Shown: one piece after another, positions 34,834 through 46,301 of the stretch
Numbering within the stretch: the first letter of the stretch is position 1
Layout of the letters: each line of letters starts with the position of its first letter
Origin: Calamus simplicifolius
Lineage: Eukaryota > Streptophyta > Magnoliopsida > Arecales > Arecaceae
Length of the DNA: 64,000 nucleotides
Reading direction: 5' to 3'
Assembly: GCA_900491605.1 (NCBI GenBank)
Contig: UESW01003879.1
Location: 1,021,593-1,085,592 of the forward strand
The notes under the pieces: generated by a model
The model's input: the letters and a program-made list of their open reading frames with translations, nothing else
Told to the model about the DNA's origin: nothing
Database searches by the model: none
Translations under genes and position numbers: made by a program

Positions 34834-36420
34834 ATGGTGACGACTCGAACGAAAGGAGTTTCAGCCGGTCGCGCTGGGGGGCAGCGCTGCGGGGCTGGTC
34901 CACCCGCGGAGGCCCCCCCGGCTCTCGCATCCTGTTTCCCGGAGCCTCCGAATCTCCGGGGGGCAGGGCCTTCCGTTCCGCAGAATGATGTCCCTGCTTC
35001 TGCTCCGCAGCAACTTCAGGAAGATCGATTCGCTGCCCTGGCCACGCAGGTCCAGTCGTTGGCAGCGATGGTTCAAGGCATGCAGCACCAGCAAGCAGCC
35101 TTCCGGCAACCGGAGCCGAACCCGTCTGTCCCTGGGGTGATGCAGCCTAGCCAGCATTCCTCCCGCCGGAGATCGCCAGTTCCTGCAGATCATCACCGCT
35201 GATCCCCGGCCAAGCCGCATCACCATGCAGCATCCAAAAGGCCCCGGTCTCCTTCTCGTCATGCCAGCGTTTCCCCTAAGCGGCGGCACGGAAAGGAGGC
35301 GGAGCGCCCGCGCCAGCATCGCCGCCCCCGTTCTTCTTCTGAATCTTCAGGGGAGGGCTCCTTTGATGGCCGGATGCCTCGTCGAGCTGAGCGTCGACTC
35401 GAGGAGTGCAACCAGAAGCTGGAAGAGCTCAGCCGTCGAATCACCCACCTGCCAGAGACTGACTACGACAGTCGACCTCCTCTGTCCCGCCGCATTATGG
35501 AGGAGCCTATCTCTACCAGGTTCCGCCTTCCTCAACTGGACCCATACGACGGGACTACGGACCCCCTGGATCATTTGGAGAGCTACAAAGTACTTATGCA
35601 AGTTCAAGGGGCCACTGACTCACTCATGTGTGTTGCTTTCCCGGCTACCCTGAAGAAAGCTGCCCGGGCTTGGTATTCTCGCCTGCCGCCACGAAGCATC
35701 GATTCATTCCGCCAGTTGGAGAAGGCTTTTCTGGCCCACTTTGACGCTTGCCGGAGGATCCCGAGGGTGGCGGACAGCCTGTTTGCCGTGCAGCAGAAGA
35801 ATGGCGAACCTCTGCGGGACTATGTTGCCCGATTCAAGGAGGCCGCCTTGGAGGTCTACAACCTGGAGGACTCGGTGGCAACCTTGGCTCTGAAGCGGGG
35901 GCTCCGTCCTTCTCGCTTCGCATACTCTCTTGATAAAAAGCCGCCGAGCTCCTACTCTGAACTTTTGGTTCGCGCCCAGAAGTACATCCGGGCAGACGAA
36001 GCTGACTTTTCCCGGCGTGAGGCTGACGGGAGCGCACCCAGGAAGCCAACCCAGCCAGAACCTGCCGATGCCCGCCCCAGGAGGCCCGAGCCTCCTCACC
36101 GACCAGATCACCGTCCTCGACCTCCTGCACCGAGAGATGGGCCTTATACTCCGCTGCTTGCCCCGATATCTCAGATCCTGCTCGAGATCGAAGGGGAGTT
36201 CTATCTGCAGCGCCCTCCTCCCATCAACCCGAAGATTCCCCGGAACAAAAATCTCTACTGCTGATACCACCGAGACCATGGCCACAACACCGACGACTGC
36301 CGGCAGCTGAAGAAAGCCATTGAAGACCTCATTCAGCAAGGCCATCTGAGGAAGTTTGTCCAAAGGAACAATCCGGGAGCTCCTGGCCCGTCAGCGCCTG
36401 CACCGCCGATAATTGATAAC
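34834..36420 (+). pseudogene. Tat element gag, two nonsense codons
   Basis: Gag forms the virus-like particle and binds genomic RNA. It starts at ATG 34834 (MVTTRTKG), 66 bp after the primer site. The N-terminus is Ala/Pro-rich with a Gln-rich coiled-coil-like segment (FAALATQVQSLAAMVQGMQ), then an Arg/Ser-rich basic stretch (about 35155-35390). The retrotransposon gag domain spans about 35500-35990 (FRLPQLDPYDGTTDPLDHLE, AWYSRLPPRSIDSFRQLE, ALKRGLRPSRFAYSLDKKPP). A truncated zinc-knuckle-like segment (YC, YHRDHGHNTDDC) lies near 36256-36300. TGA codons at 35200-35202 and 36262-36264 each stand where CGA (Arg) is expected, consistent with C-to-T decay. Frame is the same as the following pol, so intact relatives would make one polyprotein. 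Confidence 0.88.
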
Positions 36421-39400
36421 ACCCCGACGGAGAAGACAGTAGCGATGATTTCCTGGGGGGCAGGAGGCCCGCCGAAGAGACAAAGGGGAGAGGGAGGAGT
36501 GGAGGCTGTAATTCCTTTTTTCGAAAAGGACTTGGAGGGGGTTGTAAATCAAGATGATGATAGCGTCGTCGTATCCATGACGATTGCTAAACATCCTGTA
36601 AAACGAATCTTAGTCGACAGTGGAAGCTCCGTAGATGTTTTGAACTACGACGCCTTTGTTCGCATGAATCTGTCGCATGATCTACTTCGACCTGTCGTCA
36701 CGCCTTTGATGGGATTCATAGGAGATTCTGTGAGGGTCGAAGGGAAAATTACTCTTCCCGTAACAGCTGGAACGGCTCCGTGCCAGAGCACTGTCTTTAT
36801 AAAATTCTTGGTAGTCCGTGTGCCCCTGGCATACAACGCGATTCTTGGGAGGCCCGGGCTCAACCTCTTAGATGCCGTCATATCCACCAAGCGGCTCCTT
36901 GTGAGGTTCCCAACCGCCAGAGGGGTCGGCGAGATGCGAGGGGAGCAGGGCCTACCAGCGCTTTGCTATCACTTGGCCCCTAGTCCCCAGGAGGCCGCCC
37001 CTGCACCGCCGTCTGCACCAGCACCCGAGGCCCTTGACCCGCGAGACCTGGAAAGGAGGGGGGAACCGGCCGAGCGGCTGCTCACTTTCCCCCTCGGGGA
37101 GGACCCCATGCAGACGATCCGCGTTGGAGCCTCACTTCCGGACGAAGCTCGTGACCGGCTCCTAGCCTTTCTGCGGGCCAACACCGACGTATTCGCTTGG
37201 TCGGCGTCCGACATGCCCGGGATCCCGGAGGAGGTGATTACACATCAGCTCAACATTCAACCAGAGTGCCGGCCCATCAGGCAGAAGAAAAGGAGTTTCG
37301 CCCCGGACCGGTAGAAGGCTGTTGACGAGGAGGTGCGGAAGTTGTTGGCGGCTGGCCACGTCCGCGAGGTGCGCTATCCTAACTGGTTGGCGAACGTCGT
37401 GATGGTTCGTAAGGCCAGCGGAAGCTGGAGAATATGCGTGGACTTCACCGACCTCAATAAGGCATGTCCGAAGGACAGCTTCCCGCTCCCCCGGATCGAC
37501 CAGCTGGTAGACGTCACCTCTGGGCATGGAACGCTCAGTTTCATGGATGCGTTCTCAGGGTATAATCAAATCAAGATGAGCTCAGCAGATGAAGAAGCAA
37601 CCTCCTTTGTCACGGAGAGGAGGATCTACTGTTACAGAGTGATGCCCTTTGGACTGAAAAATGCCGGGGCTACTTACCAAAGACTAATGAACAAGGTTTT
37701 TGAGGATCAATTGGGGTGCAACATGGAGGTATATGTGGATGACATGCTAACCAAGAGTGCCAACGCAGAAGACCATGTAGCAGACCTCGAGGAGACTTTC
37801 AACAATCTGCATCGGTACCGGATGAAGCTCAACCCCCACAAATGCGCCTTCGGAGTAGCGGCTGGCAAGTTCCTGGGTTTCATGGTGACCCAAAGCGGAA
37901 TCGAGGCCAACCCCGACAAGATCAGAGCCATCCTGGAGATGCGGCCTCCGGTCAGCAAGAAGGAGGTGCAGCGCCTGACGGGGAGGGTGGCGGCCTTGAG
38001 TCGTTTCATGTCAAGGTCGGCGGAGAGGTGCCTACCTTTTTTCAAGGCGCTGCGCAAGATTAACGGCTTCGAGTGGACGAAAGAGTGTCAGAGCTCCTTC
38101 GAAGAGTTGAAGCAATTTCTCTCTACTCCTCCGCTATTGTCCAAGCCTGAAAATGGAGAGGAGCTCTTTTTATATCTGGCCGCCTCCCCGAGGCTGTTAG
38201 CTCCGTGCTTGTGCGCATGGATACCGTCGGAGCCCAGAAGCCAATCTATTATACCAGCAAGGTGCTCCATGACGCTGAGACCAGGTATTCAAAAACCGAG
38301 AAGATTATCTTCGCCCTGGTGGTCTCTACTCAGCGCCTTCGACCTTACTTTCAAGCCCATCCCATCGTGGTGCTCACGGACCAGCCCCTGCGAGCTATTC
38401 TGTCTCGCCCCGATACCTTCGGCCGGTTGGATAAATGGGCCATCAAGCTAAGCGAGTTCGACCTGTCCATCCGGCCAAGACCAGCCATGAAGTCCCAAGT
38501 GTTGGCGGATTTCCTAGTCGAGTGCTCCTGGACCGAGAAGGACGTGGAGGAGGAGCGACCGGAGGAGCCAAGGGACTCTCTCTCACCTGGAGAGACGGAG
38601 GATTGGATCCTGCATGTAGATGGAGCAGCAAACTCTCAAGGGAGCGGAGCCGGACTCATTCTTGCGAGCCCGGAGGGAGACGTGGTGGAGTATGCTCTCA
38701 GATTCCAGTTCCTGACAACCAATAACCAGGCGGAGTACGAAGCCCTGCTGGCGGGGATGAGACTAGCTGAGGAGCTGGGCACGGGGCGCTTAAGGGCCTT
38801 CACGGACTCTCAACTCATTTCTGGACAAGTCGCTGGGGAGTACGAGGCTAGGGACCCCACCATGTCCCGCTACTTGAGCAAGGTGCAGTCCCAGGCGTCT
38901 CATTTTTCTTATTTCCGTGTCAGCTATATCCCTAGGGCGGAGAATGCCAGGGCTGACGCGCTGTCCCGTTTGGCCACTTCGGTCGACGGGACGTTGGGAA
39001 GAACATACGTGGAGCATCTACAAGTCCCAAGCATTGAGGCCGCGGATGAAGTGCTGCCAGTGGAGCAGGAGCCCTCCTGGATGGACGCCTATGTTCGGTA
39101 CTTGACTGACGGCACTCTCCCGGAGAACCCCGCTGAGGCCAAGCTGCTCAAACGAAGGGCCCCGAGATTCTTGGTGATGGACAGGAAGCTTTATCGGAGA
39201 TCCTTCTCGTACCCGGTCCTCAGGTGTGTGGGGCCAACTGAGTCAGATTATATCCTCAGGGAGATCCACGAAGGCGTATGCGGGGGTCATCTGGGGGACA
39301 GAGCCCTAGCTTACAAGGCTCTGCGCCAAGGGTACTTTTGGCTGACAATGAAGGAGGACGCGGCCGAACTCGTCAAGAAATGTGATAGCTGCCAACGTCA

Positions 39401-40310
39401 TGCCAATATCCAGCGACAACCGACGTCTCACCTGACCCCCCTGGTGGCGCCTTGGCCTTTTGCCCAGTGGGGCATGGATATCTTGGGTCCATTTCCCCCG
39501 ACTTCCGGGCAGCGGAAGTTCATCTTGGTGGCGGTGGACCACTTCACCAAGTAGGTAGAAGCTGAGGCTCTGGCCAAGATCACCGAGAGCAAAGTGAGAT
39601 CTTTCTTCTGGAAGTCAATCATATGTAGGTTCGGGCTGCCGTGCACATTAGTCACTGATAATGGCCGGCAGTTTGACAATGCGCCTTTCCGAGAGTTCTG
39701 CTCCGAGCTGGGTATTTGTCAGAGGTTTACTTCCATCGGGCATCCTCAAACCAACGGGGCAGCTGAAGTGATCAACCGAATCATCCTCCAGGGATTGAAG
39801 TCTCGACTGGATAGCTGCAAGGGACGATGGGCAGAGGAGCTCCCCAACGTACTATGGGCCTATCATACAACGCCTCGAGCCCCCACTGGCGAAACGCCGT
39901 TCAGCCTAGTCTTTGGCTCTGAGGCTGTCATCCCTGTGGAGATCGGGGCACCCAGCCCCCGGGTGGAGGCTTATAGTGAAGAAGGTAACCCTGACCAACT
40001 GCGAGCCAACTTCGACCTGGTGGAGGAAGTGCGGGACAGAGCGCGGCTTCGAATGGCAGCCTACCGGCAGCGGGCTGCGAAATACTACAACGCACGCGTG
40101 CGCCCCCGGACGTTCCTACCAGGAGATCTAGTCCTCCGACGGGCGAAGATCTCAAAGCCAACTGAGGGAGGCAAGTTGGCCCCTAACTGGGAGGGGCCTT
40201 ACCGGATCGCCGAGACGCTCCACCACGGGGCTTATAAAGTTGAAGAACTTGACGGGACGCCACTCCCTAGGACGTGGAATGCAGATAACCTCCGTCGGTA
40301 TTATCAGTAA
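36421..40310 (+). pseudogene. Tat element pol: protease, RT, RNase H, archaeal-type RNase H, integrase; disrupted
   Basis: Aspartic protease with DSG at 36616-36624 and AILGRPGLNLLDAV near 36840. Reverse transcriptase about 37350-37980, with LNKACPKDSFPLPRID and YVDD at 37732-37743. Gypsy RNase H about 38050-38520 (PIYYTSKVLHDAETRYSKTE). Second, archaeal-type RNase H about 38595-38975 (WILHVDGAANSQGSGAG, TNNQAEYEALLAGM, FTDSQL, SYIPRAENARADALSRLA). Integrase about 39250-40310: zinc domain (H..H, CDSCQRH), core acidic residues in WGMDILG near 39470, VTDNGRQFDN near 39652 and AAEVIN near 39761, then a C-terminal part ending in PRTWNADNLRRYYQ. Lesions: TAG at 37312-37314, a 1-bp deletion near 38188-38192, TAG at 39552-39554 in place of a Trp codon. 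Stop TAA 40308-40310. Confidence 0.93.
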
Positions 40311-40412
40311 TGTATTTCTTCTTTCATGACTAAGCAACTTTTCTGTGCTCACTTGGGTTTTCGCCCCTTGTTCAATATTAACGAGTCAATTTTAGCTACC
40401 TGAATTTTCACA

Positions 40413-40972
40413 GAAAAGCCCGGCGCCCCGTCGGCACTCAAAGCCCTGCACTAGCCAGGCACAAAGCCCAGTGTACCACTGGCAGAGCAGTGTGCCACTG
40501 GCTCTCAACAACAAAAGCCCGGCGCCCCGTCGGCACTCAAAGCCCTGCACTAGCCAGGCACAAAGCCCAGTGTACCACTGGCAGAGCAGTGTGCCACTGG
40601 CTCTCAATAACAAAATCCCGGCGCCCCGTCGGCACTCAAAGCCCTGCACTAGCCAGGCACAAAGCCCAGTGTACCACTGGCAGAGCAGTGTGCCACTGGC
40701 TCTCAACAACAAAAGCCCGGCGCCCCATCGGCACTCAAAGCCCTACACTAGCCAGGCACAAAGCCCAGTGTACCACTGGCAGAGCAGTGTGCCACTGGCT
40801 CTCAACAACAAAAGCCCGGCGCCCCGTCGGCACTCAAAGCCCTGCACTAGCCAGGCACAAAGCCCAGTGTACCACTGGCAGAGCAGTGTGCCACTGGCTC
40901 TCAACAACAAAAGCCCGGTGCCCCGTCGGCACTCAAAGCCCTGCACTAGCCAGGCACAAAGCCAGTGTACCA
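40413..40972 (+). repeat. 99-bp tandem array downstream of pol, six copies (last partial)
   Basis: Unit boundaries CGGCGCCCCGTCGGC at 40421, 40520, 40619, 40718, 40817 and 40916, exactly 99 bp apart. Each unit contains the perfect inverted repeat CCAGTGTACCACTGG and an overlapping CACTGGCAGAGCAGTG. Because 99 is a multiple of three, long open frames run through on both strands; I do not regard them as genes. Tat-lineage elements are known for variable tandem arrays at this position. Confidence 0.93.
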
Positions 40973-41253
40973 ATACTTGACAAGGTGCTGCACCTATGGC
41001 CCCAAGGGGGCCTACCAGCCTAATCTCCGACCGACGGTGTCCCTGCTCCAAAAATTTAGCTCCACCTAGCTCTAACTCTCGGGTTCAAGCAACTAATGCA
41101 GGGTAGCGCGGGTGGGAAGGTGTCCCCCAGAAGTATCGGAATGAATAAAGTCGTGGGGCCACATATCAATTGATGAAGTCAACAATAATACGAAGATCAT
41201 TGTGAAAAGTATTTTCATTAACTAAGAACTACAAAACTCCGACGTAATCGGGC

Positions 41254-43516
41254 TTACAAAAGAAAGAAAAGCAAAGTCGCGGACGCAGACTCATGGCTCT
41301 GCCGGTGCGGGCTCATCGTCGGAAGAAGCCTGGTCTGACAATTGATCTCCAGGGCCCGGGGGAAATTCAAATCCCTGGCCACCCTCTCCTTAGCATGCTG
41401 GAACCCATCGAGGAATATAGCGGCCGAAGCTTCAGCCAGGTCGTCTGCGAAATGCCCAGATGCCTTGTATTCTTCAACAAGCCTGGCAGCCCGAGCTTTC
41501 TCCGCAGCGAGGGCCTCCGCTGCGGTTCTTTCAGCCTCTCGAGCATGGCTTATCTCCTCTCGAGTGCAGCTCAACTCTTCCTCGCGCCGGCAGGTCTCCT
41601 CCCTTGCCACTCTTGCTTCTTCCGCCGCCGCACCCACTCGGTCCTCGGCCTCCTGGAGCGCTGAGGTCAACTCAGAGATGTGCATATCCCTGGCCATGAC
41701 CGCGCTCTCAGCCTTCGTCATCTGAGAGAGCGTTGCGCGCGTGCGATTGGCCTCCATTTCCGCCCGGCTCGTGGCGGCCCTCACCTCGCTCGCACAGGCG
41801 TCCTTGACCGCCTCCAGCGCCCTCTCTGCCTCTTCCGCGCGGCGCTGGGCCTCCTCGACCTCCTTCTGCGTCTCCCGCAGAACATTCTTTCCCCCTTGGA
41901 TTACCTCCCTGGCGGCCCTGAGGGAGTGCGCGATCTGCACGCATAAGCCCAGGTCAACAGAATAAAAGTATGTATGAACAGTAAAGGGGGAGAAACGAAA
42001 AAATTACTTACCTTGACCACGGCGGCGTAAGAGTCTCGGAAGAATGCACCCGCCCCCAGATGGCTGAGATCCTCAATGATCCTAAGATCAAAGACTGGAC
42101 CCAGGGCCTGCTCGGCCCAATGGCCGTTGTCCAAGGAGTCTCGGGGCGGCCGGGGTGCACCCTCGCCTCCCTCCGCCGTTTCGGAGGTCCCCGGCTCTAT
42201 GCGCGGACCGCTCCCAAGCGGCTCCTCAGGGGGTGGGCTCGCGGGGCCGGATGGTCCCTCGCCCCAGTCCCTAGCAGCATCTGGTGGGATCACTCCCTCG
42301 GAGACCGGAAGCTCTTCGGTGGGCACGTGCGCCCCCGCTGATGATTCTTTGGCGACGGCTCCCGCTGTCGCTCCCACCTCCGGTGGAGTGTCGGCCGTAA
42401 GGTCGACCTCCGGTACAGTTGGGACGTGTGGCGGAGCCGGGGGTGGGGAGACTGGTGCCGGGAGGGAGGCCCGGACCACCGAGCGTTTCGGGGCCGGGGC
42501 CCGCTGGTCCCTGGGCGGCCCTTCTCGGGCCCTTTTCTTGGCAGCCCTTATCACTTTCGCGGTCAGAATTTTTATTGCTACATAACACAAGTTAGATTTT
42601 CAGAGCAGTAAAAAAAAAAAAAAGAGAAAAAAGAAGAAGAAAAGAGGAAAAAAGAAGAGGCTGAATTTCTGGCTAAGTATGGAGAAGGCTTACCCCGATG
42701 GGAGACAAGGCCCGCCGACTCCAAGCGGTCCTCCGATAGCAGCAAGGTGTACCGGGGAATTTTGCTAGTCAGCAACAATCCCATTGCCTCCCGGTCTCCA
42801 GGCTGAACAGCCACGACATTCCCTCGGAGGTCGGGGTCTCCCCACCGGGGCCGAACTTGGTCAATGTTGGCAAAAAAGAAACGGGGTTTCCACCCCTTGA
42901 TTGACGAAGGCAGGAGGAGCTTCAGAACCCTATTGGGTCGGGGCTGGAACAGCCACCATCCCCTTTGGGCTCGAAGGGAATAGAAATTGCGGAATAAACT
43001 GATCCTAGGGGTAATACCTAAGCGATGGCAAAGAATAACGAAGGCACTGACCACCCGACAAGAATTCGGGACCAGTTGGGAGGGGGTCAAGGAGTAGAAA
43101 TCAAGAAGGTTGACAAAGAAAGGATGAAAAGGAGGACGGAGACCTGCCTGTAGGCAGATCTCATAGAGAGCTACCCGACCGGGTCGGGAGGAGATGACCC
43201 GGTCGTCGGGAGTTGGCGGGAATAATTCAATTTCCCGAGGGATTCTGTAGCGGGCCCGGATCCTCTCCAGATCCGACCACTTCATTGTGGAGGCCGTCCC
43301 CTCTGGGGACTCCTCCACCCTCGAGGAGGTCCCGGCTCTCAGCCGGTGGCCCCTCGAGGGGGCTCCCCCAATGGCCCGACGCTGGGCCAAAGGGACGTGG
43401 TCCTCTGGATCGGAGGACCACTCGAGTGGGGGAGAGGGGATGGGAGAGACATGGCGTCTCACAGAGGGAGGACGGTCCTCAGAACCGTCCTCCGAGGTCC
43501 AGGAGGGAGTACTCAT
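41254..43516 (-). CDS. Antisense three-exon ORF of the Tat element (putative gypsy-type transposon domain), intact
   Basis: Opposite strand to gag-pol. Exon 1 43516-42694 (ATG at 43514-43516), exon 2 42577-42012, exon 3 41934-41254. All four splice sites are GT/AG (donors CGGG|GTAAGC and CAAG|GTAAGT; acceptors TTATGTAG|CA and GTGCAG|ATC), and phases match (1, then 0). The exons total 2070 nt, one uninterrupted frame of 689 codons plus stop. Exon 1 encodes a Ser/Pro-rich start, then a region resembling the putative gypsy-type transposon domain found in plant genomes (LYEICLQAGLRPPFHPFFVN, PNSCRVVSAFVILCHRLGI, FRNFYSLRAQRGWW). Exon 2 is basic, then Pro/Glu-rich. Exon 3 is a long Ala/Glu/Arg-rich coiled coil. 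Antisense ORFs at this place are a recorded feature of Tat elements; their role is unknown to me. Splicing is inferred, not observed. Confidence 0.75.
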
Positions 43517-43656
43517 GAGTAGGGTAGGGGGAAGCTAACCTGGAAAACCAAAGGAGATTGGGCGCAAGCTCGCAGGTTGCAGGAGAAACGAGAGAATGAG
43601 CAAGGAAGAAGACAATGTGAAGGGCGGTGTGACATAAGCCCACCCCCCTCACCTAG

Positions 43657-43666
43657 CTTTATTAAG
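43657..43666 (-). promoter_or_regulatory. Possible TATA-like element for the antisense ORF
   Basis: Minus-strand CTTAATAAAG, about 140 bp upstream of the antisense ATG, in otherwise GC-rich sequence. Position is plausible; nothing else supports it. Confidence 0.3.
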
Positions 43667-43995
43667 TTTTCAAAACGTCCCGCCATGTCTCTTCGACCAC
43701 GCGGCTCCTTGCCATACGCCGGTTCGCCTCGCAGAACGCCCCGGCGCGTGGTGTGGCACGCCTCCAGCCAGTGATGGGACCTCGCTGACATCGCCGTAAT
43801 AAAAGGAAATGATGATACACCTTTTCGCGCGGACTCCGAAGAGCCAGTCCTCACTTTCGAGGGTGATCATGGCTGGCACATTGTACGGAAAGCCGCCTCC
43901 TTGCATTCCCCGCGCCGTCCGCATAAAAATCGAGGACAGGGATCAGCCACGTGGAGAACGCCCCTTGAGCCTCAGCAGTGGGACCCGCTTCGCCC

Positions 43996-44013
43996 CAGGG
44001 GCGAGGGGGCATC
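43996..44013 (+). other. Polypurine tract of the Tat element
   Basis: AGGGGCGAGGGGGCATC directly before the 3' LTR. It matches the family A tract (21104-21120 on the minus strand) at all but one base, and about 80 bp upstream are similar too. Confidence 0.85.
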
Positions 44014-45010
44014 TGATATGACTGATCCCAGCTTCGCCAGAAAAGGTAACGGCAGCCACTTTTCATTCCCCTACCCCCGGTACCCCCTCGGGGTCGGGGG
44101 TAGGGTCATCATTTCTTAACCCCGAGGCCCCCACCGGTCTCGGGGTGCACTGTCATTCCCCTACCCCCGGTACCCCCTCGGGGTCGGGGGTAGGGTCATC
44201 ATTTCTTAACCCCGAGGCCCCCACCGATCTCGGGGTGCACTGTCATTCCCCTACCCCCGGTACCCCCTCGGGGTCGGGGAGGGGGGGCATCGGTGATTAA
44301 CATGCGACTTGACTGCCAAGGAAAACAACAACTACCAGGTGGCACGGTACTCATACATGATTTCTAGCGCATAGCCATGCCCTGCCACGGCGTACCATTT
44401 GGTACTCCCGTGATTGTTCCCCGTTATGGAGGGCCATGCCTCATAACGATGTTTGGCATGTTGCATGCCCCTGTGCATAACCATGCCCTGCCACAGCGTA
44501 CCATTTGGTGCTCCCGTGATTGTGCCCCGTTACAGAGGGCCATGCCTCATAACGGTGTTTGGCGCATTGCATGTCCCTGTGCTCTACCATGCCTCGCCAC
44601 GGCGTACGGCTCGCTACCTCCAGCAATGGTGCCTAGTCATATCAACTGGCGACGTACACTGAACACCTACACAACTACCGGATACGTGTAATACCACACG
44701 TATCAACGGTACAATGGAGATCTTCCAAAGCCACAAGTTGGGGTATTCAGACAGGTATAAAAGGCACATGCTCAGGCTGTAAGTGGGGGCTGAACTCTGG
44801 TTTTTCTGAACTTTCTTTCTCCCAGCAAAAATCCTAACCGCCTCAGCTCCTCTTCGCTGGAGCGGTTCTTTGTCTGAGCCCAAGCAACTGACTTGATCGT
44901 CGGAGGGTCCCCACCGGCGCCATCGGTCCCCGGGGACTTTTTTTGCAGGACTTCGAGGAGGGAGACGTCCATCATCCCCGACGTTCGAGGAAGGTGTCTT
45001 GGCGCCATCA
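44014..45010 (+). repeat. 3' LTR of the Tat element
   Basis: 997 bp, highly similar to 33665-34748 with scattered substitutions and one fewer 90-bp U3 unit (starts 44070, 44160, 44250). TATA box at 44756-44763. Confidence 0.92.
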
Positions 45011-45392
45011 TGTATGATTATGAATACAGTATTTTATATTTGTAATGGATACAAAGAAAACGTAGATGTAAATTTTAATCCAATCCCATCCTCCGAGCAA
45101 AACGATGATCAAAGGTTTCACAAGGTTGGCTTTCATGCATAGGATGATTGAAATGCAATGAGACTGATCAACAATAGCGACAATGGGCTAACAGTGACAT
45201 TTAAATTGTCAAAGTTAGCTAAAATGAGCTAGCTACATCTTTTCTTACAGTAGGACAAATTTAGTAGCATGCATCATGTTTAATATTTTGAGATCATATA
45301 CAAAGTCAATATTTGTATGTATCTAATTGTTACATGCATGTACGTATACAAATGAGAATAACGTTGTGAGGACAGGGTTACTTTCAGAAAAT
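45011..45392. other. Unassigned stretch between the Tat element and the split MITE
   Basis: AT-rich, no coding or repeat signal recognised. Confidence 0.4.
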
Positions 45393-46301
45393 TAGTGCTC
45401 TGTTTGGATGGAGAGAAAAGTAGGAAAAAAAGAAAATGAAGGAAGAGAAAATAGAGAGAGAAAAAAGTGAAGAGAAAACATTTTTTTTTTTTTGAACGAG
45501 TGAAAAAAAAATAAAAAGAAAAAAAAAGTTGATAATTTATAGTGACAATAATGCATTTATTATAAATGATTAAAAAATACATAAAAGAAGAAGCATCTTT
45601 TGAGTTTTCTTTTCAATATCTTTTCAACTTCGAAAAGAAAATTTTTAGATGGAACTTGATGTTGCTGATCCAACGAGTGAAGGATGGAAACTGACAGAGC
45701 CCTCCTTTGGCCTCTAAAGGGCCCTTCGGAGTAACTTTTATGGCCTCATAAAGTCACACCCAATTGCTCTAAGGTATTTATTGCCTTATTAAAGGCATTT
45801 ATGGCTGCCATGTTGAAACATTTATGGCTGCCACGTTGCTCACCTCCAAGGCTGACACCTCAAAAGCCGAACCCCAATGGCAAACACCTCCAAGGCTGAC
45901 ACCTCCAAGGCCGAATCTCGATGGTGGACACCTCCAAAACCGACACCTCTAAGGCCGACACGCCGACACCTCCAAGGCCGAACCCCGATGGCCGCCACCT
46001 CCAAGGACGACACCTCCAAGGCCGAACCCGGATGGCCGACACCTCCAAGGCCGACACCTCCAAGGCCGAACCCCGATGGCCGATACCTCCAAGGCCGACA
46101 CCTCCAAGGCCGGACCTCCGAGGCCGAACCCCGATGGCCAACACCTCTAAGGCCAACGTGCATACAATTGCTCAAAGGCATTTATTCCCTTATTCTCTCC
46201 CTATATAAAGGCATTTATGGCTGTCACATTGCTTCTCTCGGCCTCAACTCTCGCTTGGCCTCGGTCCTGAAGCTGCCAAGCTCCCTCGCCATTAACAGTG
46301 T

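Larger units (their letters stand above)
33665..45010 (+). mobile_element. Full-length Tat-type Ty3/gypsy retrotransposon
   Basis: 11,346 bp. LTRs at 33665-34748 and 44014-45010, both TGATATG...GCGCCATCA. Primer-binding site at 34752-34768 and polypurine tract at 43996-44013. Flanking pentamers GGTAT (33660-33664) and TGTAT (45011-45015) agree at four of five positions. Gag-pol (34834-40310) carries protease, reverse transcriptase, gypsy RNase H, a second archaeal-type RNase H and integrase, the arrangement known for Tat-lineage elements. Between pol and the 3' LTR are a 99-bp tandem array and a three-exon ORF on the opposite strand, also known from that lineage. Gag-pol is broken by four nonsense codons and one frameshift, so this copy could not supply its own proteins. 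Confidence 0.95.

Noticed and set aside
36421..40310. Endogenous plant pararetrovirus instead of a retrotransposon
   Set aside because: Paired LTRs, primer site, polypurine tract, integrase and dual RNase H identify a Tat-type Ty3/gypsy element; no movement or coat protein region seen.
40471..41023. Open frames with 33-residue repeats downstream of pol
   Set aside because: Explained by the 99-bp tandem array in a non-coding region.
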